Shown: positions 48,460 to 58,194 of the stretch, one piece after another | Numbering within the stretch: the stretch's first letter is position 1 | Layout of the letters: each line of letters opens with the position of its first letter | DNA from: Pectobacterium colocasium | Lineage (GTDB): Bacteria > Pseudomonadota > Gammaproteobacteria > Enterobacterales > Enterobacteriaceae | Direction of reading: 5' to 3' | NCBI RefSeq assembly: GCF_020181655.1 | Contig: NZ_CP084032.1 | Coordinates: 3,844,001 to 3,908,000, forward strand | Length of the DNA: 64,000 bases | Notes under the pieces: model-generated | What the model was told of the DNA's origin: nothing | What the model saw: the letters and a program-made list of their open reading frames with translations, nothing else | The model's database searches: none | Translations under genes and position numbers: made by a program

Positions 48460-49053
48460 ATGCAAAAAGTGGTTTTGGCTACCGGAAACCCCGGTAAAGT
48501 GCGCGAGCTCGCCAGCTTGCTGGCCGATTTCGGTCTGGATATTGTGGCGCAGACTGAAATCGGCGTGGATTCCGCCGAAGAAACCGGTCTGACTTTCATC
48601 GAAAACGCCATCCTGAAAGCACGTCATGCGGCGCAAATCACGGGATTACCGGCGATTGCCGATGATTCTGGTCTGGCTGTCGATGCACTGGGCGGCGCAC
48701 CGGGTATTTACTCGGCACGCTACGCGGGTGTGGATGCCAGCGACCAGCAAAATCTGGATAAGCTACTGCTGACACTACAAGACGTACCAGATGCACAACG
48801 CCGTGCCAGCTTCCACTGCGTGTTGGTTTATCTGCGCCACGCTGAAGACCCAACGCCGATTGTCTGCCACGGTAGCTGGCAGGGTGTGCTGACGCATGAA
48901 GCGGCAGGCAACGGCGGTTTTGGCTATGACCCCATCTTCTTCGTGCCTGAGCTGGGTAAAACGGCCGCAGAGCTGACGCGTGAAGAGAAGAACGCACAGT
49001 CTCACCGCGGTCAGGCGCTGCGCTTGCTGCTGGATGCGCTACGCAATGCTTAA
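48460..49053 (+). CDS. rdgB: dITP/XTP pyrophosphatase RdgB
   Basis: A 197-residue HAM1-family enzyme that removes dITP, XTP and other non-canonical purine nucleotides, preventing their incorporation into DNA. It has the motifs [37 protein letters not shown], and the C-terminal [10 protein letters not shown] plus SHRGQAL. It overlaps the hemW start by eight bases. Confidence 0.97.
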   Translation: MQKVVLATGNPGKVRELASLLADFGLDIVAQTEIGVDSAEETGLTFIENAILKARHAAQITGLPAIADDSGLAVDALGGAPGIYSARYAGVDASDQQNLDKLLLTLQDVPDAQRRASFHCVLVYLRHAEDPTPIVCHGSWQGVLTHEAAGNGGFGYDPIFFVPELGKTAAELTREEKNAQSHRGQALRLLLDALRNA

Positions 49054-50188
49054 GCTTCCCCCGCTCAGCCTGTACATCCATATTCCGTGGTGCGTGCAAA
49101 AATGCCCGTACTGCGATTTCAACTCTCACGCGCTGAAAGGCGATGTGCCGCATCAGGAATATGTCGATCACCTGCTGGCGGATCTGGACGCCGATTTGCC
49201 GTTAGCGAGCGGTCGTGCGCTGCATTCGATCTTCATCGGCGGCGGCACGCCCAGCCTGCTGAGCGCGGAAGCGATGCAGGCGCTGCTCGACGGCGTTCGG
49301 GCAAGAATTCCGCTAACGCCGGATGCCGAAATTACGATGGAAGCCAATCCCGGTACGGTTGAAGCCGACCGCTTCAGTGGCTATCAGCGTGCAGGCATAA
49401 ACCGAATTTCCATTGGCGTGCAGAGTTTCGATCCGCAAAAGCTGACGCGCTTAGGGCGTATTCACGGCCCGGACGAAGCCAAGCGTGCCGCACAGCTGGC
49501 GACCGGTCTGGGCTTACGCAGCTTTAATCTGGACCTGATGCACGGCTTGCCGGATCAATCGTTGGACGAAGCGCTGGACGATCTGCGTCAGGCCATTGCG
49601 CTCAATCCACCGCATTTATCGTGGTATCAACTCACCATTGAACCGAATACGCTGTTCAGCTCGCGTCCGCCGACGCTACCGGACGATGACGCACTGTGGG
49701 ACATCTACGAGCAGGGTCACGCGTTACTGAGCGCCGCCGGTTACCAGCAGTATGAAACCTCTGCCTATGCCAAACCGGGCTACCAGTGTCAGCACAACCT
49801 AAACTACTGGCGCTTCGGTGATTATTTGGGGATTGGCTGTGGCGCGCACGGCAAGCTGACCTTCAGCGACGGGCGCATTCTGCGCACGGTCAAAGTCCGC
49901 CATCCGCGTGGCTATATGCAGGGCACCTATCTGGATAAACAACACGACGTCGCTAACGACGATCGGCCATTTGAGTTTTTCATGAACCGCTTTCGCCTGC
50001 TGGAAGCCGCCCCACGCGAGGATTTCACGGCGTATACTGGTTTGGATGAAGAGAGTATCCGCCCGATGTTAGATCAGGCACTGGCACAAGGCTATCTGAC
50101 TGAAACCGCGACGCACTGGCAAATCACCGAACACGGCAAGTTGTTCCTGAATTCCCTGCTGGAGCTGTTTCTGACAGAAGAAGAGTAA
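49046..50188 (+). CDS. hemW: Heme chaperone HemW (radical SAM)
   Basis: A 380-residue radical-SAM relative of HemN that transfers heme to membrane targets rather than acting as coproporphyrinogen oxidase. The CxxxCxxC cluster motif is at C16, C20 and C23 ([11 protein letters not shown]). GGGTPSLL and the HemN-type C-terminal domain follow. ATG 49046 lies inside the rdgB 3' end and matches homologues; the longer frame is rejected. A hairpin terminator follows. Confidence 0.96.
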   Translation: MLKLPPLSLYIHIPWCVQKCPYCDFNSHALKGDVPHQEYVDHLLADLDADLPLASGRALHSIFIGGGTPSLLSAEAMQALLDGVRARIPLTPDAEITMEANPGTVEADRFSGYQRAGINRISIGVQSFDPQKLTRLGRIHGPDEAKRAAQLATGLGLRSFNLDLMHGLPDQSLDEALDDLRQAIALNPPHLSWYQLTIEPNTLFSSRPPTLPDDDALWDIYEQGHALLSAAGYQQYETSAYAKPGYQCQHNLNYWRFGDYLGIGCGAHGKLTFSDGRILRTVKVRHPRGYMQGTYLDKQHDVANDDRPFEFFMNRFRLLEAAPREDFTAYTGLDEESIRPMLDQALAQGYLTETATHWQITEHGKLFLNSLLELFLTEEE

Positions 50189-50196
50189 TCATTCTG

Positions 50197-50226
50197 TGGG
50201 CAGGTTTTCTCTGGTAAACCTGCCCA
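50197..50226 (+). terminator. Terminator of the yggS-hemW series
   Basis: A perfect 11-bp stem TGGGCAGGTTT / AAACCTGCCCA with an 8-base loop, eight bases after the hemW stop; only TTT follows a few bases later. Confidence 0.75.
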
Positions 50227-50576
50227 CCGTTTCCCACTATCTTTCTGCTTTTGCAACGCTTACAAACCTTATTTCGAGCCGTCTTCCTTTCCAATCAAAC
50301 ACCGCTTGCCCGCAGTACCAAAATCCTTTTTCCTTGTACTGGACGACGATGTCATCAGTCGCAGGACATTGTGCGGGATCTTAAGTGGCTATGAGCCATT
50401 TTCAGAGACCATAAGTAGCATTAGCTCAGACTTGAACGGACAGTTTTCGCGAACAGAACACGATTAAATCTGACAGGCTGTAATGAGCGAGGAGCGGACA
50501 TATGATGTTTAGAAACCGCGCGATTTGCACGGAGTAAGTGCAATCACCACGGCAGAGACTGCCACAGGAGAAACAG

Positions 50577-50660
50577 ATGTTGTTTATCCACAGATTTTGG
50601 GGATCAGTGCGGAATAACTGGACAGAAACACCGCTGCGTCCAGGTGGTGCGGAGGCCTAA
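50577..50660 (+). CDS. Possible 27-residue ORF
   Basis: ATG 50577 has AGGAG at 50566-50570 (six-base spacing). It encodes a short peptide starting MLFIHRFWGSVRNNW and ends TAA at 50658-50660. A DnaA-box sequence lies inside its first codons. It could be a decayed gene start, a leader peptide, or chance; no family is recognised. Confidence 0.25.
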   Translation: MLFIHRFWGSVRNNWTETPLRPGGAEA

Positions 50661-50909
50661 GTGGTTCCAACATCCAGTGCAAACCACCTGATCTTAAACC
50701 GACTTCATTATCAAACGTTTTTTTAGTTTTAGAGACCACTCACTACATCTAGAGGCAATCGAAACAAAACCACCCACATACAGTGATTGCTGTTCTTTAA
50801 GTGCTTGACAATTCTACATATGGCGTTTAACGGTACCTGTGGTAAACTATCCACAGAATGGTCAACAGTGTTTGATTGTGGATAACCGTTGGATATATGG
50901 GGAGGATAA

Positions 50910-51104
50910 ATGGCTAAATACGAACTTCGACCGCTGTCAGATAACCGTAAGGCTGACATTGCTCGCAGTGCATTAGCACAAAATAGCGCCCCTGCTAAGC
51001 CTGCAGCTTCAATGTCTTCTGGTTCTGCCTCAATGCAGAGATCACGAGATGATGCGCGAATGATGATGGATCGCGCATTCAGGACAGTTGTAGCCAAAGG
51101 ATAA
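50910..51104 (+). CDS. Unknown 64-residue basic protein
   Basis: A 64-residue protein starting MAKYELRPLSDNRKADIARS, rich in Ala, Ser, Arg and Met, with no signal peptide or TM segment. A strong RBS (GGGGAGG, four bases before the ATG) and a Rho-independent terminator just after it argue for a real one-gene unit. Two inverted DnaA-box-like sites lie 25-63 bases upstream, where they could overlap its promoter. I recognise no family. The opposing 122-codon ORF is treated as a shadow. Confidence 0.6.
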   Translation: MAKYELRPLSDNRKADIARSALAQNSAPAKPAASMSSGSASMQRSRDDARMMMDRAFRTVVAKG

Positions 51105-51121
51105 TTTTACTTTAGTTGATT

Positions 51122-51147
51122 AAAGCGCCTTTTTCTGGCGCTTTTTT
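51122..51147 (+). terminator. Rho-independent terminator after the 64-residue gene
   Basis: The stem AAAGCGCC / GGCGCTTT with loop TTTTTCT and six T. It isolates the small gene from the downstream unknown gene. Confidence 0.88.
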
Positions 51148-51163
51148 ATTGCGGAAAAACCAA

Positions 51164-51844
51164 ATGGAAAAGCTCTGGGTTTTTACTCAATTAGTTACAG
51201 GAAAAGATGACACCTCTGGCTTTTTGGCTTACGCGCTCTATAAGCACGACAAAAATGAATACGCAGAGAAGTTGCGCAAGAGTGGCAAATATACAGAAGA
51301 CTATATTAACTCCCAGTTGAAGATCTTTCATGAGCAGACAGTTAATTCGCCAGGCCGAATTGAGTCTTACAAAGAAAAAGCAGAAGCCATCGTCACAAAC
51401 TTAACAAACCAGATAGATGCTGACATCCGGCTTGAGTACGATGCACAATTAGCCGATGCTAACTTGCAGGATGTTGAAATAGAACGGCTGAAAGCAAAAA
51501 TACAGGCTATGAAAGCATCACGTGAGAGCGAATTAAGGAAGGCTGAAGAGGATGCTATTCTCAATTTTCATCGTATGGTTGAAATCACCCAAGCACGCAA
51601 ACGTGGGCGTGTTTCCCGCTCATTAGGATGGTATTGGAATGGGTTTGCCAGCATTTTCGCCACAATAACCTTCGCTGTCATTGTCTATGGCATTTGTACT
51701 TGGGCATTGCCACAAAAATCCAGAGACGACATTGTGGATGGAGCGTTTAAAAATCTGCAGGGATCGTTATTCCAGCAGCCAAACATTCAGCTTAATAGCG
51801 GCAAAAATGAGAACGCTCAGCAACCTAACACAACTGCCGAATAG
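51164..51844 (+). CDS. Unknown membrane protein with coiled coil
   Basis: A 226-residue protein with no family I recognise. The N-terminal globular part (about 1-60) has VTGKDDTSGFLAYALYKHDK. A long charged helix, probably a coiled coil, spans about 66-145 (repeated Glu/Lys/Ala with LKAKIQAMKASRESELRKAE). One transmembrane helix at about 160-181 (FASIFATITFAVIVYGICTW) and a Gln/Asn-rich tail follow. ATG 51164 is chosen over 51116, which would place the start inside the preceding terminator; its RBS is weak. No promoter was identified. The fold suggests a tail-proximal membrane anchor with a large cytoplasmic coil. Confidence 0.7.
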   Translation: MEKLWVFTQLVTGKDDTSGFLAYALYKHDKNEYAEKLRKSGKYTEDYINSQLKIFHEQTVNSPGRIESYKEKAEAIVTNLTNQIDADIRLEYDAQLADANLQDVEIERLKAKIQAMKASRESELRKAEEDAILNFHRMVEITQARKRGRVSRSLGWYWNGFASIFATITFAVIVYGICTWALPQKSRDDIVDGAFKNLQGSLFQQPNIQLNSGKNENAQQPNTTAE

Positions 51845-52318
51845 TACCTCCTTGATGCTCCAATTGCCTCATCATCTCGTGGGCTTTTCTTTTCAACCCC
51901 AGTTCGCCGGCGCGGCTCATTAGAATAGATTTCGCGGGTTGTTACCGTGCGTTTGATTGACGTCCGGATACCTCCTGAGATTCAATGAGTAATTAGAAAA
52001 ATCGTTTCCATCCAGCTAAGGTAATTTACTTGGACGGAATAACCCTAACGTCCAAAAAACGCGTAGTTTCATGTCAAAAAACAAACAACTGAACGTCTAC
52101 TCCTGGCACAAAGCCGCCCGTCAGATTAGGTTTAGCTCCATGCCGTCACCGTACCAACTCAGGCCTAAGCGAATCCACATAGGTAGCAACATAATCTCAA
52201 ACAATATCAGCCGGTTCAGGGCTATCGAGGATTGAATTTTTACCTGCGGTTATGACACAGTAAAACCCTATCACGGTCTTTCTATCAAACCCTATTTATC
52301 AACAACCTGCTGGTAACG
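51845..52318. other. Intergenic region before the entericidin gene
   Basis: 474 bases without a supported gene. A 61-codon ORF (52071-52256) lacks an RBS and any recognisable family, so it is left out. The segment looks like decayed sequence at the edge of the accessory region. Confidence 0.45.
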
Positions 52319-52450
52319 ATGATGAAACGTATAACAACGATCGTAGTGGCGTTGCTGGTCACAGCAACATTGAGCGGCTGTAACACTACACGCGGCTTTG
52401 GCCAGGATGTGCAAAAACTCGGTAGCACCATTTCTCACGCTGCCAGCTAA
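52319..52450 (+). CDS. ecnA: Entericidin A-type small lipoprotein
   Basis: A 43-residue lipoprotein starting MMKRITTIVVALLVTATLSG, with the lipobox LSGC and a mature part CNTTRGFGQDVQKLGSTISH-like typical of entericidins. EcnA/EcnB form an envelope toxin/antidote-type lipoprotein pair in E. coli; only one copy is present here, so its role is open. The RBS is weak. A strong terminator follows. Confidence 0.88.
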   Translation: MMKRITTIVVALLVTATLSGCNTTRGFGQDVQKLGSTISHAAS

Positions 52451-52463
52451 CTCACCGCCAGAC

Positions 52464-52497
52464 AAAAAAAACCGGCCATACGTTAGCCGGTTTTTTG
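52464..52497. terminator. Terminator after the entericidin gene
   Basis: An A-run, the stem ACCGGC / GCCGGT and a T6 run; the A/T flanks extend the stem and allow use in both directions (also elaA). Confidence 0.9.
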
Positions 52498-52542
52498 TTT
52501 AAGCCACAATCCCAATAACTTCCGCTACACGCTCAATAGCTC

Positions 52543-52998
52543 TCAGAACGCCGACAGCATATCAATATGCGGAATGCCGTCTTCGTCGTATACCTCACCG
52601 GTCGCCACAAAGCCGAACGCGCCGTAGAACGCTTGCAAATGAGCCTGCGCGGACAGAAAAAGGTGTTTTTGCGGCCAGTGGCGTGCACAGGCAATCAGCG
52701 CGTGTTCCATCAGCTGATGTCCCAGATGTTGCCCGCGGGCATGCGGCTCGACAATCACACGCCCAATCGTCACCACATCGTTGTTCGGATGGGGCGCGAG
52801 CAACCGGGCGCAGGCAGCCAGCTTGCCGTCACGGTACGCCGTAATATGGCGATTGCCGTCCACCAGATCGCGGCCATCAATATCCAGATAGGGACAGGTT
52901 TGCTCGACCACGAACACCTGATTGCGCAGCGCCAATATGTCATGCAGTGAATACACGTTAAGGTCTGCCACATCCCAGTCATGCCATATCAGACTCAT
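52543..52998 (-). CDS. elaA: GNAT acetyltransferase ElaA
   Basis: A 151-residue N-acetyltransferase of the ElaA family. It has ALRNQVFVVEQTCPYLDIDGRD, the acetyl-CoA loop VEPHARGQHLGHQLM, and FYGAFGFVATGEVYDEDGIPH. The natural substrate is not known. ATG 52998 gives MSLIWHDWDV, in line with homologues; a GTG two codons earlier is possible. Confidence 0.9.
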   Translation of the reverse strand: MSLIWHDWDVADLNVYSLHDILALRNQVFVVEQTCPYLDIDGRDLVDGNRHITAYRDGKLAACARLLAPHPNNDVVTIGRVIVEPHARGQHLGHQLMEHALIACARHWPQKHLFLSAQAHLQAFYGAFGFVATGEVYDEDGIPHIDMLSAF

Positions 52999-53022
52999 TT
53001 CCACCCTTCCCTCTTACACCAT

Positions 53023-53061
53023 ACGTTTATTACACAAGACGTTTATTACATCAGACGTTTA
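53023..53061. repeat. 16-bp tandem repeats at the lplT stop codon
   Basis: ACGTTTATTACACAAG and ACGTTTATTACATCAG (14 of 16 identical) are adjacent, followed by a third partial ACGTTTATT. The third copy contains the lplT stop (TTA at 53059-53061 on the plus strand), so the duplication starts at the gene end. Confidence 0.8.
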
Positions 53062-54288
53062 TTCTTTACCTGCGCCGAGGGAACGATCGCGGCGTTTAGC
53101 CAGAACCAACCATGCCCACAGTAGCGCAATCGCCAGCGCAAACAGGACGCCAAAGCCAATCCCGATAGCGATAACCGACACGCCCAGTTTCACTACCAGA
53201 GAATAGAGCCCAAGCATTAACAGCATAGCGCCGTTCTCACCCAAATTCTGTACGGCGATCGCATTCCCCGCACCGACACTGGCCTTCCCACGTTCCTGCA
53301 AAAGCGCGTTCAGCGGAACAATGAAGAATCCACCCAGCGCCCCCAGCAGAATCAGCAGCGAGTAGGCACTCATGAGGTTATGCTGAAGCGTAAAAATCAC
53401 CACCACTACGCCGATCAGGAACCCCGCAGGCAGGCAGCGCCGCACGCTATCGAGCGTTACCAGCTTCGCAGCCGCACCGGCTCCCACCACGATGCCCACG
53501 GCGACCATTGCGTTAAGCAGCGTCGGCGTCGCATTATCGGTAATGCCGAGCGCATGCGGCACCCACAGCACCAACAGAAAGCGCAGCGTCACTCCCGCCC
53601 CCCAGAACATACTGGTGCCGATGAGCGAGAGTCGGGCATCGCCATCGCGCCACAGCACCCGACAAGCAGAAAAGAAGCTGCTCGCCATCTGCACCGGATG
53701 CCACGGCTGCCCCGGTCGTGCCGCGTTCAGGCGAGGAATCAGCATATTCGCCCCCAGCGCTACGCCGTACGCCACCGCGCAAATCGACAGCGCGCCGTAA
53801 ATGTTCCAGTCCGCCAGCACGCCACCTGCCACGGAACCGGTCAGGATCGCCGCAATCGTCGAGGCTTCCATCAGCCCATTCGCTTTGACTAACTGGTCAC
53901 CACGCGTGATCTCACCCAGAATACCGTATTTCGCCGGGGAATATGCGGCTGCGCCAATGCCCACGAGCGTGTATCCCAGAAACGGATTACCGCCCACGCA
54001 AATCAGCAGCGCACCCGCCAGCTTCAGGGTATTGGCGAACATCATCACCTGACCTTTGGCGAAGCTGTCCGCAATTTGTCCGACAAACGGTGCCAGAATG
54101 ATGTACGCAGCGACAAAGCCTATCTGTAAAAACGGCTGGCTCCAGTCGGGATACACCAGCTGTTTGATCAGCGCTAACGTGGCAAACAGCAGCGCGTTAT
54201 CGCCAAACGCGGAGAAGAACTGCGCAATAATCACCGCATTCATGCTGCGCGACAGCAGGGGCGTCGCAGGTTCAGTCTGTTGGCTCAT
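53059..54288 (-). CDS. lplT: Lysophospholipid transporter LplT
   Basis: A 409-residue MFS protein with about 12 hydrophobic helices. It flips lysophosphatidylethanolamine across the inner membrane to the acyltransferase Aas. The N-terminal segment [28 protein letters not shown] is characteristic of the family. Its start overlaps the aas stop (ATGA), so the two genes are translated together. The C-terminus is short and charged. Confidence 0.95.
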   Translation of the reverse strand: MSQQTEPATPLLSRSMNAVIIAQFFSAFGDNALLFATLALIKQLVYPDWSQPFLQIGFVAAYIILAPFVGQIADSFAKGQVMMFANTLKLAGALLICVGGNPFLGYTLVGIGAAAYSPAKYGILGEITRGDQLVKANGLMEASTIAAILTGSVAGGVLADWNIYGALSICAVAYGVALGANMLIPRLNAARPGQPWHPVQMASSFFSACRVLWRDGDARLSLIGTSMFWGAGVTLRFLLVLWVPHALGITDNATPTLLNAMVAVGIVVGAGAAAKLVTLDSVRRCLPAGFLIGVVVVIFTLQHNLMSAYSLLILLGALGGFFIVPLNALLQERGKASVGAGNAIAVQNLGENGAMLLMLGLYSLVVKLGVSVIAIGIGFGVLFALAIALLWAWLVLAKRRDRSLGAGKE

Positions 54289-56456
54289 GCATTCTGCTCC
54301 GATGCGTTAGTGACAGGCTCTTCGGCCATGTGGCGCAGCGTGACAAAGTCAGGCTTGCCACTGCCGAGTAGCGGTAAGGCTTTCACATAGCGAATATCGC
54401 GCGGCACAGCCAGTTCCGGCACACCGCTACTGCGAGCCTGTGCAAGCAACACATCACGCGTGATCTGGTTGTCCGTCGTAAACAGCACCAGCGCCTCGCC
54501 TTTACTGCTGTCGCTTTTCGCACTAGCAGCATGCTGCGCTTCCGGCGACACCTTCGCCGCCAGCTGTTCTACGCTTTCGAGCGATACCATCTCCCCCGCA
54601 AGTTTGGCAAAGCGCTTCACACGGCCGATGATGGTGCAGAATCCTTTTTCATCCAGTTCGACGATATCACCGGTGTCATACCAGCCCTGCTGCAACTCGC
54701 CCTGTGCATTTTCTGCCGCTGGCGTTTCCAGCACGCCGGGGTTTTCCACCCGCAGATAGCCTTTCATGATATTTGGCCCGCGCAGTTGCAGGCGGCCACC
54801 GCGCGTAATGCCCGGCACCGTGATCAATCGCGATTCAATTTCCGGCAACAACTTGCCGACGGAATGGATTTTCGTCGCCATCGGGACGTTGATCGCCACC
54901 ACTGGCGCGCACTCGGTCACGCCGTACCCTTCCAGAATGCGGATACCAAATTTGTCCTGCCAGACCTGACGCGTGGTTTCAGACAGCTTTTCTGCCCCAG
55001 CAACCACATAGCGCAGGCGAGCAAAATCATACGGATGGGCAAAGCGCGCATAGTTGCCTAAAAACGTAGACGTACCAAACAGCACGGTGCAGTTCTGATC
55101 GTAAACCAGCTCCGGCACGATGCGATAATGCAGCGGGCTGGGATAAAGGAACACGCGGGCGCCCGTCATCAGCGGCGTTAATAGCCCCACCGTCAGACCA
55201 AACGCATGGAACAGCGGCAGCGCAGACATAAAGCGGTCACGCGGCGTGAAGTCCGCCACGGTGCGAATCTGCTCAACGTTCGCCAGCAGGCTGTCATGAG
55301 AATGCACGACGCCTTTCGGGTTTCCCTCGGAACCAGAGGTAAACAGCACGATGGCCGCATCTTGGGGTTTCTGCGGCAGCATCGCACGGGCTGGGAACAG
55401 CAGATGAAACAGGATCCACAGCTTATCCGCCAGCGTCACGGTGTCTTTCAAGTCTTCCAGATAGACCCAGTTGGCCTCGCTGACCTGCTTCGGCAAATCC
55501 GTCAACTTGCCCTTTTCAAGAAACTGGCGGGACGTGACAATCGTTTTGATCCCCGCCGCTTTCATCGCGCTTTGTAGCCCTTTCGCGCCAGCGGTGTAGT
55601 TCAGCATGGCAGGAACGCGGTTACGCAGCGAGGCACCCAGAATGGATGCTGCGGTGATGGTCGCGTTGGGCAACAGCATACCGACATGTTCATCCGCGCG
55701 GGTGAAACGCTGCAAAATGCGTGACACGCCCAGCGATTTTTTCAGTAAGCCCTGATAGCTGTCTTCATTAAAGGAAATATCCGCAATGCTGGCAGAACGC
55801 CGTCCGTAACGGGTTCTCGCCGCCAGAAAGGCCTGATACAGCGTATGCTGTGGACGCGTGTCCATTCGCGCCTTCATCATAATCTGGTGCAAGTGTTCAC
55901 CGGCCAACGCACGGCGTTCTCTGGCACTGCTGGCTTCCGGCATCGGCAGCGTGGTAGGCGGTAAATAGGTGATCGTGATCGATGGGAAACAGCGGCGTTT
56001 AAACACGCCCGCCAACCGGCCAAACGGTGTGAATTCGGCGCCATCAATACGCACGGGGATAATCGTCGCCCCGGATTTCGCCGCGACAAACGCCGCGCCG
56101 CTGTAAATCTTCATCAGCGATCCGGTGACACTGATGCGCCCTTCCGGGAAAACCACGACGGGCTGACCGCGTTCGATCACCTTGATCAGCCCTTTGATCG
56201 CCAGAGGCTTGGTGGGATCTAACGGCACGAAATCGATATAAGGCTTCAGCCAGCGCATAAACCAGCGATCGGAAATGGAGGAGTACACCGCAAAGACGGG
56301 CTTTATCGGTAAGAATAACGCCAGCAAAGCACCATCAAGGAAAGAGACGTGGTTAGGGGTGATGAGCAATTTGGATTGCTGAAACTGGCTGCTGTCGCCC
56401 TCGATCCGGATGCGGTACAGACGCTGGAACACCCAACGTAACAGGGTATGAATCAT
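54285..56456 (-). CDS. aas: Bifunctional 2-acylglycerophosphoethanolamine acyltransferase / acyl-ACP synthetase
   Basis: A 723-residue inner-membrane enzyme that reacylates lysophosphatidylethanolamine supplied by LplT. The N-terminal PlsC-type acyltransferase domain (about 1-200) has [18 protein letters not shown] and IPVRIDGAE. The C-terminal AMP-binding synthetase domain (about 230-720) has [26 protein letters not shown] and [17 protein letters not shown] 56456 has GGGAGAAGG upstream; an in-frame start four codons earlier is less likely. It lies beside an Omr-type sRNA as in E. coli. Confidence 0.96.
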   Translation of the reverse strand: MIHTLLRWVFQRLYRIRIEGDSSQFQQSKLLITPNHVSFLDGALLALFLPIKPVFAVYSSISDRWFMRWLKPYIDFVPLDPTKPLAIKGLIKVIERGQPVVVFPEGRISVTGSLMKIYSGAAFVAAKSGATIIPVRIDGAEFTPFGRLAGVFKRRCFPSITITYLPPTTLPMPEASSARERRALAGEHLHQIMMKARMDTRPQHTLYQAFLAARTRYGRRSASIADISFNEDSYQGLLKKSLGVSRILQRFTRADEHVGMLLPNATITAASILGASLRNRVPAMLNYTAGAKGLQSAMKAAGIKTIVTSRQFLEKGKLTDLPKQVSEANWVYLEDLKDTVTLADKLWILFHLLFPARAMLPQKPQDAAIVLFTSGSEGNPKGVVHSHDSLLANVEQIRTVADFTPRDRFMSALPLFHAFGLTVGLLTPLMTGARVFLYPSPLHYRIVPELVYDQNCTVLFGTSTFLGNYARFAHPYDFARLRYVVAGAEKLSETTRQVWQDKFGIRILEGYGVTECAPVVAINVPMATKIHSVGKLLPEIESRLITVPGITRGGRLQLRGPNIMKGYLRVENPGVLETPAAENAQGELQQGWYDTGDIVELDEKGFCTIIGRVKRFAKLAGEMVSLESVEQLAAKVSPEAQHAASAKSDSSKGEALVLFTTDNQITRDVLLAQARSSGVPELAVPRDIRYVKALPLLGSGKPDFVTLRHMAEEPVTNASEQNA

Positions 56457-56860
56457 GCCTTCTCCCAATAGACAGATAAACGGGCAGCTTGCCGAAGCGC
56501 AAAACCACCGGGCGATACGTCAAAATACTACATACATATCATACTTCAAGTGACGGGTACGCGGCTGCACGTGAAGATTGCCGTCGGCACAGCATTCACA
56601 TAGCATGAAAATTGCGGGAGATAACAAAAACGGAAAATTCAGGCAAAAAAAAACCTACGCATCCGCGTAGGTTGGTGTAATCAAATGGTTTCAATGTACA
56701 GAGCACATCGAATATCACCAATCAATACCTCTGGGACTTGTTACTCTAAGGATCGCCACTTATCTTCACCAGCGATGAATCGAAAGAGTTATTCTATAAG
56801 TGCAACCAACTGTAAAATTCTAGCGAATCATGTAAGGCCGCCCCCTTTTAGCGCGTTTTT
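56457..56860. other. Intergenic region with the Omr sRNA
   Basis: 404 bases between the GNAT gene and aas. The sRNA gene occupies 56645-56735 (listed separately). The part near aas (56457-56640) has no ORF; a TCATACTTCAAG at 56539-56550 resembles the end of an ERIC element but is too short to assign. Confidence 0.6.
56645..56735 (-). ncRNA. omrA: OmrA/OmrB-type small RNA
   Basis: The minus-strand transcript would start CCCAGAGGTATTGATTGGTG, identical to the conserved 5' end of E. coli OmrA/OmrB as recalled. It ends in the stem AACCTACGC / GCGTAGGTT with a run of nine T. The length is 91 nt. In E. coli the pair lies between aas and galR, is activated by OmpR, and represses outer-membrane proteins, csgD and flhDC mRNAs. 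A TAGAGT -10-like box lies at 56743-56748 upstream. Only one copy is present here. Confidence 0.93.
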
Positions 56861-57334
56861 CTAGCGTGATAGCGACTGGTGATATAGGCGTACGGCTTTG
56901 TCCGGGTAGTCCAGCCCCTCACCGATGTAACGCCAGCCGTGTTTTTCGTAATAGCCGCTAAACGTGGCGTACAGGTAGAGATCCTCAAAACCCTGACGGC
57001 GGCAGAAGTCCAGTACGTGCTGTTGCAGCGCGAGACCCAGCCCTTTGTCACGCTGGCTTTCTTCCACATACAGCGAGGCCAGCCAGGGCGTCAGATCCTG
57101 TCGGCTGATTAAATCGCAGCGCCAGAGCCCCACCGTTCCGACTAAGCGCTCGCCCTCCAGCGCGATAAACGTCAGCGGCAGTGCCGCTGGGTTCAGGCTA
57201 TTGCGCACTACGCTTGCAAAGAAGTCGCGGCTGTTCTGGCTGCCGAACGCCTGCCATATCCAGTCAATCACCTGCTCCTGATGCTGGGGATGATCCGCCA
57301 GATAACCAATACTTACCCCAGAAATGTCCGTCAT
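56861..57334 (-). CDS. GNAT family N-acetyltransferase
   Basis: A 157-residue acetyltransferase. The acetyl-CoA-binding segment is YVEESQRDKGLGLALQQHVLD and the conserved Tyr is in YYEKHGWRYIGEG. Substrate unknown. Its start is two bases downstream of the GntR-family regulator stop, so it is probably co-transcribed with it. Confidence 0.85.
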   Translation of the reverse strand: MTDISGVSIGYLADHPQHQEQVIDWIWQAFGSQNSRDFFASVVRNSLNPAALPLTFIALEGERLVGTVGLWRCDLISRQDLTPWLASLYVEESQRDKGLGLALQQHVLDFCRRQGFEDLYLYATFSGYYEKHGWRYIGEGLDYPDKAVRLYHQSLSR

Positions 57335-57336
57335 GA

Positions 57337-58104
57337 TTACACCAGCTTCCCCTGAAAAATCGGTACAGAATCAAACAAATAGCCGTCAAACTCCGGCGCG
57401 TCGGCGTCTGAGATTTCCATCAGCGTATTTTTGACATTTTCGAGGTGCTGCCACATGGCCTGATAAGAGCCGGACACATCGCGACGCCGCAGCGCCGCCA
57501 GAATAGCCTGATGATCCGCCAGCCATTTCAGGCGATAGCCCTGCGTGCCAACATGGGTGTAAAGCTGCTGCCAGAGCGCGTTATCATCACGGCACGCCCA
57601 GATATTGCTGACCGTTTCCAGCAGCATCTGGTTTTGCGTCGCCCCCGCAATTTGCAGGTGGAACAAGCGATCGAAATCGCCACGGTAATCTTTTCCGGCA
57701 ATCGCCGCTTGCTCTTGCTCCAGCGTCTTGCGCAGGTTTTCGATATCCGCCCGCGTTGCCATGCGTGCCGCAAACGCCGCGATGTTGCTTTCCAGCAGTT
57801 GGCGTGCCTGTAACATTTCAAACGCGCCAATATGATTCTTGGCGCTGTCTGCCGCGTCATCTTCATCGGGAATACGCAGGACATAAACCCCAGACCCCTG
57901 ACGAATATCGACCGTGCCTTCCAGCTCAAGCATCAGTAACGCTTCGCGCACTATCGTGCGGCTAACGCCATAGGTTTCCGCAATATTTCGTTCAGGAGGA
58001 AGGCGCGATCCAACGGGGTAATCCCCTGACTGAATCTTCTGACGCAAATCACAGCCGATTTCCTGATATTGCTTCTTCTCTTGCAGAACCACATCCTTCG
58101 CCAC
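57337..58104 (-). CDS. GntR/FadR-subfamily regulator (UxuR/ExuR-like)
   Basis: A 255-residue repressor-type protein. The winged helix at about 10-80 has GSRLPPERNIAETYGVSRTIVREALLMLELEGTVDIRQGSGVYV. An FCD ligand domain follows at about 95-235, with FEMLQARQLLESNIAAFAA and a metal-site His pair. Similarity to UxuR and ExuR is strong, especially AMWQHLENVKNTL and FDGYLFDS. UxuR-type proteins bind TTGG-x4-CCAA palindromes, and three such sites occur upstream of the EIIA and EIIC genes. Control of this PTS operon by it is inferred. Confidence 0.87.
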   Translation of the reverse strand: MAKDVVLQEKKQYQEIGCDLRQKIQSGDYPVGSRLPPERNIAETYGVSRTIVREALLMLELEGTVDIRQGSGVYVLRIPDEDDAADSAKNHIGAFEMLQARQLLESNIAAFAARMATRADIENLRKTLEQEQAAIAGKDYRGDFDRLFHLQIAGATQNQMLLETVSNIWACRDDNALWQQLYTHVGTQGYRLKWLADHQAILAALRRRDVSGSYQAMWQHLENVKNTLMEISDADAPEFDGYLFDSVPIFQGKLV

Positions 58105-58194
58105 GCTTTCACCCTACATGCACTGTCGCCCTAGGTGCGGACGTCAGGCCCGCACCGAATATACCCAGCCACGTACTGACGTCGCGGCGGTGCG

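Larger units (their letters stand above)
50189..50909. other. Gene-poor segment after hemW with DnaA-box-like sites
   Basis: 721 bases without a recognised gene. Starting after the hemW terminator, it holds three near-perfect DnaA-box sequences: TTATCCACA at 50584-50592, CTATCCACA at 50847-50855, TGTGGATAA at 50877-50885. Small hairpins are present: GGCAG / CTGCC at 50551-50563 and an imperfect GATTTGCAC / GTGCAATC pair around 50522-50544. A 27-codon ORF lies at 50577. The composition and lack of synteny suggest an acquired or decayed element. Confidence 0.5.

Noticed and set aside
50729-51097. 122-codon minus-strand ORF opposite the 64-residue gene
   Set aside because: No RBS; the plus-strand gene has a strong RBS and terminator and accounts for the region.
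52071-52256. 61-codon ORF before the entericidin gene
   Set aside because: No Shine-Dalgarno and no recognised domain; kept only as a note in the intergenic entry.
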